Shown here: one piece after another, positions 58,739 through 64,000 of the stretch
Position numbering within the stretch: the first letter of the stretch is position 1
Layout of the letters: each line of letters begins with the position of its first letter
NCBI GenBank assembly: GCA_035326105.1
Contig: DAOKYO010000002.1
Span: forward strand, 372,001 to 436,000
Source: Bacilli bacterium
GTDB taxonomy: Bacteria > Bacillota_I > Bacilli_A > RFN20 > CAG-826
Direction of reading: 5' to 3'
DNA: 64,000 bases
Notes under the pieces: generated by a model
Told to the model about the DNA's origin: nothing
Seen by the model: the letters and a program-made list of their open reading frames with translations, nothing else
The model's database searches: none
Program-made: the position numbers and the translations under genes

Positions 58739-60574
58739 ATGAAACAAAACAAAATTAGAAACATAGCAATTATTGCGCACGTAGATCATGGCAAAACAAC
58801 CTTGGTCAATCAACTGCTAACCTGTAGTGGAACATTCCGTGATAATGAGGCGGTCGCTGACCGGGTAATGGATAGCGATCCCATCGAAAGAGAAAGAGGT
58901 ATTACCATTCTCGCCAAAACAACCGCGATTAATTTCGGTGACTACCGAATCAATATCCTCGACACCCCTGGTCATGCCGATTTTGGCGGTGAGGTCGAAC
59001 GCATTATGCACATGGTCGATGGTTGCTTACTTTTAGTCGACGCTTTTGAGGGAACAATGCCTCAGACGCGTTTTGTTCTAAAGAAAGCAATTGAGGCTCA
59101 TGTTAAGCCAATTGTCGTAATCAATAAAATTGATCGGCCGAATGCCAACCCAGAAAAGGTTGTCGATGAAGTCTTAGAATTATTCATTGAACTTGGCGCT
59201 CCCGAAGAGTTGCTTGACTTTAAAGTTGTTTATACTAGCGCGTTGAAGGGAACTTCTTCTTTTTCACCCGATCCTTTACGCCAAATGCCCGGTATGGATC
59301 CCGTTTTTGAAACTATCGTTGAGGAAATTCCCGCTCCCGATGTCAACTTGGATGGTAATTTTCAATTTCAACCCGCTTTACTTGATTACAATGAATTTGT
59401 TGGCCGGATAGGAATCGGCCGGATTCAACAGGGCCGGGTACATCTAAACGATGTTGTCACCTGCGTTCGCATCAACGGCTCAACATTTAATTTTCGTATC
59501 CAAAAGCTCTATGGATTTTTCGGTTTAAAGCGAATTGAAATCGAAGAAGCGGAAGCAGGCGAAATTATTGGTATCGCGGGTTTGCCGGATCTGATGGTGG
59601 GCGAGACCATAAATAGTCTTAATCTACCCGATCCGCTGCCTATTCTTCGCATCGACGAACCAACTTTACAGATGACGTTTGGAACCAACTCTTCACCTTT
59701 TGCCGGACGCGAGGGAAAGCTTCTTACCGCCCGCAAAATTGAGGAACGGCTATATCGCGAAATTCAGCGGGATGTCTCATTGCGTTTCGAGCGCATTGTT
59801 AACACTGAATCGTGGATTGTCAGCGGTCGCGGGGAACTTCATCTTTCAATCTTAATTGAAAACATGCGCCGCGAAGGATATGAATTACAGGTAAGCAAGC
59901 CAAAAGTAATTATTAAAGAGATTGATGGCGTGGTTTCGGAGCCCTATGAGGAAACACAAATTGATGTTCCTAACGATCATCTAGGATCGGTAATGGAAGC
60001 GATGGGCGCGCGCGGGGCGGAACTCATTAACATGGATGCCGGCGAGAACAACACGCGACTGAATTACGTGATCCCATCGCGGGGACTTCTTGGCTTTATG
60101 ACAAATTTTTTAACGCTTACAAAAGGATACGGGGTTATCAATCACACTTTTCTCGAATATCGCCCGGCAGTAACAACCGCCATCGGAGAACGGAGTATCG
60201 GCACGCTCGTAGCTACCGACCCCGGCATGGCCACCCCCTATGCCTTACAGCATATTGAAGAACGCGGCGTTCTCTTCATTGAGCCGGGAATTGAAGTATA
60301 CGAAGGAATGATCGTGGGCGAAAATCGCTATGATATGGATTTGGCCGTCAACGTAACGACAACTAAAAATTTAACCAATCAAAGGTCATCCAACAAAGAC
60401 AGTACGGTGGTTTTAAAAGCTCCAAGAAAAATGACTATCGAAGCTTGCCTTGATTATATCAACAGCGATGAATTGGTTGAAATAACCCCCAATAGCTTCC
60501 GGATGCGGAAATTAATTCTTAATACCGTCGAACGAAAAAAATACGATGCGCGCAATCGGCATAGCAACGATTAA
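58739..60574 (+). CDS. typA: Ribosome-associated GTPase TypA/BipA
   Basis: 611 residues. G motifs AHVDHGKT, RGITIL, DTPGHADFGGEVERI and NKID, then EF-Tu-like domain II, EF-G domain III/V and the TypA C-terminal domain (GLLGFMTNFLT, MTIEACLDYI). ATG 58739 follows GGAGGTC; the upstream TTG-initiated frame is not needed. A GTPase of ribosome assembly and stress adaptation. Confidence 0.95.
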   Translation: MKQNKIRNIAIIAHVDHGKTTLVNQLLTCSGTFRDNEAVADRVMDSDPIERERGITILAKTTAINFGDYRINILDTPGHADFGGEVERIMHMVDGCLLLVDAFEGTMPQTRFVLKKAIEAHVKPIVVINKIDRPNANPEKVVDEVLELFIELGAPEELLDFKVVYTSALKGTSSFSPDPLRQMPGMDPVFETIVEEIPAPDVNLDGNFQFQPALLDYNEFVGRIGIGRIQQGRVHLNDVVTCVRINGSTFNFRIQKLYGFFGLKRIEIEEAEAGEIIGIAGLPDLMVGETINSLNLPDPLPILRIDEPTLQMTFGTNSSPFAGREGKLLTARKIEERLYREIQRDVSLRFERIVNTESWIVSGRGELHLSILIENMRREGYELQVSKPKVIIKEIDGVVSEPYEETQIDVPNDHLGSVMEAMGARGAELINMDAGENNTRLNYVIPSRGLLGFMTNFLTLTKGYGVINHTFLEYRPAVTTAIGERSIGTLVATDPGMATPYALQHIEERGVLFIEPGIEVYEGMIVGENRYDMDLAVNVTTTKNLTNQRSSNKDSTVVLKAPRKMTIEACLDYINSDELVEITPNSFRMRKLILNTVERKKYDARNRHSND

Positions 60575-60583
60575 AATAAAAGA

Positions 60584-60611
60584 CGATTCCGTCAAGGAAT
60601 CGCCTTTTTTT
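60584..60611 (+). terminator. Terminator after typA
   Basis: CGATTCC/GGAATCG 7-bp stem with a five-base loop and TTTTTTT. It lies between two convergent genes. Confidence 0.88.
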
Positions 60612-62724
60612 AATTAATCAAACTTACAAACTGGTAGCCGTTTTCACCATAGTCCATCTCATATTTTAATTTAGTGGAAACTTCGTTCTCCAAAATTGCT
60701 TTTGCGATTGCCGTTTCGACATCTCGCTGAATAAAACGTTTAATTGGCCGGGCACCAAACTCATCACTGTAAGCACTCTCCAAAACATGCTGCTTCAGCG
60801 ACGTGGAGAACTCAAGCGAAATATAGTTGTTCTTTAATTGTGTGCTTAATTCACCCAGCATCTTGTCGACAATCTTATACTGAACCTCTTTGCTCAAAGG
60901 CTTGAAATAAACAATCTCATCAATCCGATTCAAAAATTCCGGTCGGAAGGCGTGGTAGAGCAAATCGTGGACTTTATCCGCCTGATTGTTAAGAAATAGT
61001 TCGCTGCCGAGGTTAGAAGTCATAATAATAATTGTATTTTTAAAATTGACTGTCCTTCCTTGCGAATCCGTCAAGCGTCCATCATCGAGGATCTGTAAAA
61101 GAAGATTAAATACTTCGGGATGGGCTTTTTCAATTTCATCAAAGAGAATAATCGAATAGGGGTTGCGGCGGACCTTTTCCGTCAACTGACCGCCTTCTTC
61201 ATATCCGACATAGCCTGGAGGCGCTCCAATTAAACGCGATACCGAGAACTTCTCCATATACTCGCTCATATCGATGCGAATAATGTGCTGCTCCGAGTCA
61301 AATAAGGCTTCTGCCAAGGCGCGCGCCACTTCCGTCTTCCCGACTCCCGTCGGACCAAGGAAAAGGAAACTGCCAATCGGACGATTCGGGTTGGCTATTC
61401 CCGCCCGTTGGCGCATAATGGCGTCACTGACCAAGCGAATAGCTTCATCTTGACCGATAACTCTCTTCCGAAGGTGATCTTCTAGATGCAGAACTTTCTC
61501 TTTTTCACCTTCCATAATTTTGCTCACGGGAATGTGGGTTCCGCGAGCGATAATTTTGGCGATATCATCTTCAGTCACAATCTCGCTGAGTATCTTGTCG
61601 ACATTGTCTTTTTTCTCTTTATCGGCTAAGCGTTTTTCTAGTTCGGGAATCTTCTTATATTGAAGTTCACTGGCCAGTTTATAGTCGCCGGCATTGTAGG
61701 CCGATTGTAAATCAAAACGCGCTTTATCAATATCCTGCTTAATCTTTTTAGCTTCGTTAATCTCCGCTTTTTCATTTTCCCACTGCCGAGTGAGGGCCTC
61801 TTCATTCTGTTTTGCCGACTTTAATTCATCTTCCAACTTAATCAGCCGGTCTTTACTGGCATCATCTTTTTCTTTGCTTAATGCCACTTTTTCAATTTCA
61901 AGTTGCCGCACTTTCCGAGTTACCTCATCAAGTTCCGCCGGCATTGATTCAATTTCCACTCGAATCGCGGCACACGCCTCGTCGACTAAGTCTAACGCCT
62001 TATCCGGCAAAAAGCGATCGGTGATATAACGATCAGAAAGTGTCGCCGCGGCCACGAGTGCTGCGTCGGTAATTTTTACCCCATGATGGGTTTCATATCG
62101 TTCTTTCAGGCCACGCAAAATAGAAATCGTGTCTTCAACCGTCGGTTCTTCGACCATAACTGTTTGAAAACGCCGCTCAAGCGCCCGATCCTTTTCGATA
62201 TATTGCCGATATTCATTCAATGTCGTAGCGCCGATACACGATAATTCTCCCCGGGCAAGCATCGGCTTAAGCATATTCGAAGCATCCATTGCGCCGTCGG
62301 TCCGTCCGGCGCCGACGATCAGGTGGATTTCATCGATGAACATAATAATTTTATGATCGCTGGCTTTGACCTTATTTAAAATGGCTTTAAGGCGTTCCTC
62401 AAATTCACCGCGATATTTAGCACCGGCCAAAAGAGCGCCGATGTCGAGTTCATAGATTTCCTTGTCCTTCAAGGAAACTGGAACATCACCTTTAATAATG
62501 CGTTGGGCCAAGCCCTCAATAATCGCCGTTTTGCCGACTCCCGGCTCACCCAAAAGAATGACATTATTCTTTGTCTTTCGCGCCAAGATTTCGATTATTC
62601 GCCGTATTTCATCATCACGACCGATCACGGGATCGGTCTTATTCTTTTTTACTTCATCGGTTATCAACCGACCAAATTTAGTCAATACTTCAGGATCTTT
62701 GTTGTAATCAGGGAAACCTTCCAT
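60610..62724 (-). CDS. clpB: ClpB disaggregase without N-terminal domain
   Basis: 704 residues. Two AAA+ modules with Walker A GEPGVGKTA and GPTGVGKTEVA, Walker B motifs (MFIDEIH and LFDEIEKA), a coiled-coil middle domain (~265-400) and the C-terminal domain. The usual N-terminal ClpN domain (about 145 residues) is missing, as in short ClpB forms; the start region begins directly before NBD1. ATG 62724 follows GAGGTG six bases upstream. Regulated by CIRCE (next entry). Confidence 0.95.
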   Translation of the reverse strand: MEGFPDYNKDPEVLTKFGRLITDEVKKNKTDPVIGRDDEIRRIIEILARKTKNNVILLGEPGVGKTAIIEGLAQRIIKGDVPVSLKDKEIYELDIGALLAGAKYRGEFEERLKAILNKVKASDHKIIMFIDEIHLIVGAGRTDGAMDASNMLKPMLARGELSCIGATTLNEYRQYIEKDRALERRFQTVMVEEPTVEDTISILRGLKERYETHHGVKITDAALVAAATLSDRYITDRFLPDKALDLVDEACAAIRVEIESMPAELDEVTRKVRQLEIEKVALSKEKDDASKDRLIKLEDELKSAKQNEEALTRQWENEKAEINEAKKIKQDIDKARFDLQSAYNAGDYKLASELQYKKIPELEKRLADKEKKDNVDKILSEIVTEDDIAKIIARGTHIPVSKIMEGEKEKVLHLEDHLRKRVIGQDEAIRLVSDAIMRQRAGIANPNRPIGSFLFLGPTGVGKTEVARALAEALFDSEQHIIRIDMSEYMEKFSVSRLIGAPPGYVGYEEGGQLTEKVRRNPYSIILFDEIEKAHPEVFNLLLQILDDGRLTDSQGRTVNFKNTIIIMTSNLGSELFLNNQADKVHDLLYHAFRPEFLNRIDEIVYFKPLSKEVQYKIVDKMLGELSTQLKNNYISLEFSTSLKQHVLESAYSDEFGARPIKRFIQRDVETAIAKAILENEVSTKLKYEMDYGENGYQFVSLIN

Positions 62725-62738
62725 ACTCATCACCTCAT

Positions 62739-62810
62739 TTAGCACTCAATATATGCAAGTGCTAAATATATTATAAGCGCCTTTTAGCACTTGTCAAGTG
62801 AGAGTGCTAT
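62739..62810 (-). promoter_or_regulatory. Double CIRCE (HrcA) operator over the clpB promoter
   Basis: CIRCE1 62739-62765 (TTAGCACTC-N9-AAGTGCTAA, one mismatch) and CIRCE2 62784-62810 (TTAGCACTT-N9-GAGTGCTAT, two mismatches). On the minus strand the sigma-A promoter (-35 TTGACA 62792-62797, -10 TATAAT 62770-62775, spacer 16) lies between and within them. This predicts heat-inducible HrcA control of clpB. Confidence 0.93.
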
Positions 62811-63796
62811 TTTTCCTCTGCCCAAATTGATACCCATGAATAATCGTTGTAGAAACGGATATAAAGGGCAAAGGTCCCGCCCTTCTTGAATGAAAGACCT
62901 TGAGGCTCCATGTTATTTATATACTTGAAGTAAGTGGCGCCCGTGTCCGTACTACCCGATTCATCAGCGGTGGTAAGTGGCGTTAGAATATCCGCCGTAT
63001 AAAGCCCATTAGACGCATCGGCGTCCAAGGTATAACCGACACGCAAAACATTATTCTCTCTATAGCCGGCGGCATAACTCGGATAAGTATCATCCCCGAT
63101 ACCGAATTTATCGCCCAATGATTTAATAGAAAAATATGTGTCTTTTTCGACACTAATTTCGGTTGTCCACTCGGTGGTTTCAAAAGCGGTGGAGTAACTT
63201 TCCACTAAAAACGCCATTTCATCATTGGACAAATCCAAATAAAGTCCGGAGTTTGTTTCTTCGCTTGAAGATTCAGAACCAGACGATTCCGAACTCAGAC
63301 TTTCTGAACTTGAAGATGGGTCGGTATCCTTAAACCATGCTTGAAGCACAATCCCCTCTGTCGCCGGCATCTCATCAAATTTAATTAATCCTCCGGATGA
63401 GGATTGATAAACCCAGCCCGAGAATTCCGCTCCCAGCTCATGCGTTATGACATCTGAGTTGGGTAAAAGTGATCCGCTTAAGGCCGTATATTCGTAGCCA
63501 AATTCAAGATTTTTAGCGCTGATATCCGTTCCATGTTGACCATTAAATAGTCCATACCGGGTTAAATTGAAGTAAATTGTGGTCATCACACTTTCGATTG
63601 ATGAGTTGCTCAATGTATTTGAGGTTGGGCTACTACCGCTCGTTGATATACTGGTTGTTTCGCTTGAGGATAGGGATGTATCGAGTGAAGCGGAAGTGCC
63701 GGTTGAAGCGGATGAGGAGTCACCTCTTCTACCACATCCGGATAAAATCAATGCTACGGAAGCGAAAGTAATAATGTATAGTTTCGTTTTTTTCAT
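62807..63796 (-). CDS. Serine-rich lipoprotein with InlB B-repeat-like domain
   Basis: 329 residues. A lipobox LSGC lies near residue 20, followed by long Ser/Thr linkers, an InlB B-repeat/Flg_new-like domain (VITHELGAEFSGWVYQSS) and a beta-rich C-terminal domain ending VSIWAEEK. Likely surface-anchored and carbohydrate-binding, given the adjacent glycoside-hydrolase-like gene. The 3' end overlaps CIRCE2 by four bases. Confidence 0.7.
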   Translation of the reverse strand: MKKTKLYIITFASVALILSGCGRRGDSSSASTGTSASLDTSLSSSETTSISTSGSSPTSNTLSNSSIESVMTTIYFNLTRYGLFNGQHGTDISAKNLEFGYEYTALSGSLLPNSDVITHELGAEFSGWVYQSSSGGLIKFDEMPATEGIVLQAWFKDTDPSSSSESLSSESSGSESSSEETNSGLYLDLSNDEMAFLVESYSTAFETTEWTTEISVEKDTYFSIKSLGDKFGIGDDTYPSYAAGYRENNVLRVGYTLDADASNGLYTADILTPLTTADESGSTDTGATYFKYINNMEPQGLSFKKGGTFALYIRFYNDYSWVSIWAEEK

Positions 63797-63806
63797 ATCC
63801 TATGCC

Positions 63807-64000
63807 TCACTTCAACACCGTTACGCCGTAACTTCCAAGACTGCTGCCCGTTAGATTATCACTAAAAACGATATTTTTATTGATATTCAAACTGACGGCA
63901 TTGTTGCCGAAATTAATATAGAAGTAAAGCGTCTCCCCATTATAGGAAAGCGAATAGGCCATAACCTTGTTGCTCACAAATCCCAGGCCATTATATGTAC
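63807..64000 (-). CDS. C-terminal end of probable glycoside hydrolase (GH13-like), off right edge
   Basis: 64 codons to stop TGA 63807-63809. The sequence VMAYSLSYNGETLYFYINF followed by GSSLGSYGVTVLK resembles the all-beta C-terminal domain of alpha-amylases. Only the end is visible, so the family call is tentative. It ends ten bases before the lipoprotein gene. Confidence 0.5.
   Translation of the reverse strand, partial: TYNGLGFVSNKVMAYSLSYNGETLYFYINFGNNAVSLNINKNIVFSDNLTGSSLGSYGVTVLK

Noticed and set aside
1..64000. UGA recoded as tryptophan (Mycoplasma-type code)
   Set aside because: Many genes end in TGA with coupled ATGA starts, and Trp is encoded by TGG throughout.

Overview
The window looks like a chromosome segment from a low-GC Gram-positive bacterium of the Bacilli/Mollicutes-related type, interrupted by a prophage of about 47.7 kb. 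The host part carries the rimP-nusA-rnpM-ylxQ-infB operon, rimO, nnrD, typA, an N-domain-less clpB under two CIRCE operators, and lipoproteins with long serine-rich linkers. UGA acts as a stop codon throughout. No species can be named from the sequence alone.

Layout. Bases 1-5350 are host: the translation/transcription operon, an esterase-like hydrolase and a methyltransferase. Bases ~5745-53500 are the prophage. Its minus strand, read from right to left, runs as follows: early genes (Xre protein, tyrosine integrase, antirepressor, excisionase-like protein, DUF4373 replication protein, ArpU-like late regulator; 48.9-44.7 kb), a long AT-rich insertion (44.6-30.3 kb), a two-gene moron (30.2-28.7 kb), a middle block (ParB-methylase fusion, metK, HNH and small genes; 28.6-21.4 kb), then packaging, head, tail and lysis genes (21.2-5.85 kb). 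On the plus strand at the right end lie the repressor (49.1 kb), a small gene and two overlapping large serine recombinases (50.1-53.4 kb). A tRNA-Thr and host genes (rimO, endonuclease I lipoprotein, glycosyltransferase, nnrD, typA, clpB, a lipoprotein and the end of a probable glycoside hydrolase) follow from 53.6 kb.

The insertion at 30.3-44.6 kb is clearly richer in A+T than the phage genes on either side. It contains a restriction-modification group (endonuclease candidate, HTH-fused adenine methylase, frame-broken Mrr-type enzyme, one unknown), a ten-gene anaerobe redox/Fe-S run headed by a DUF134 regulator (NifX-like proteins, two ferredoxin-containing MinD-type ATPases, MBL hydrolase, rubredoxin, rubrerythrin fusion, cysteine desulfurase, thioredoxin, CcdA-like membrane protein), and a fragment of a 23S rRNA uracil methyltransferase gene.

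The most notable signals are not genes. (1) A 22-bp sequence occurs three times (28.1, 49.0 and 49.7 kb), each exactly 21 bases ahead of a -10-like hexamer, in front of the late leader, the early operon and the recombinase operon. (2) A 41-bp sequence is shared by the 3' ends of three genes and brackets both the moron and the cargo. (3) A chain of overlapping two-to-eight-codon micro-ORFs lies between the capsid and connector genes. (4) Intrinsic terminators sit repeatedly inside the co-oriented phage transcription units, which suggests antitermination. All calls rest on reading the sequence; no search was run.
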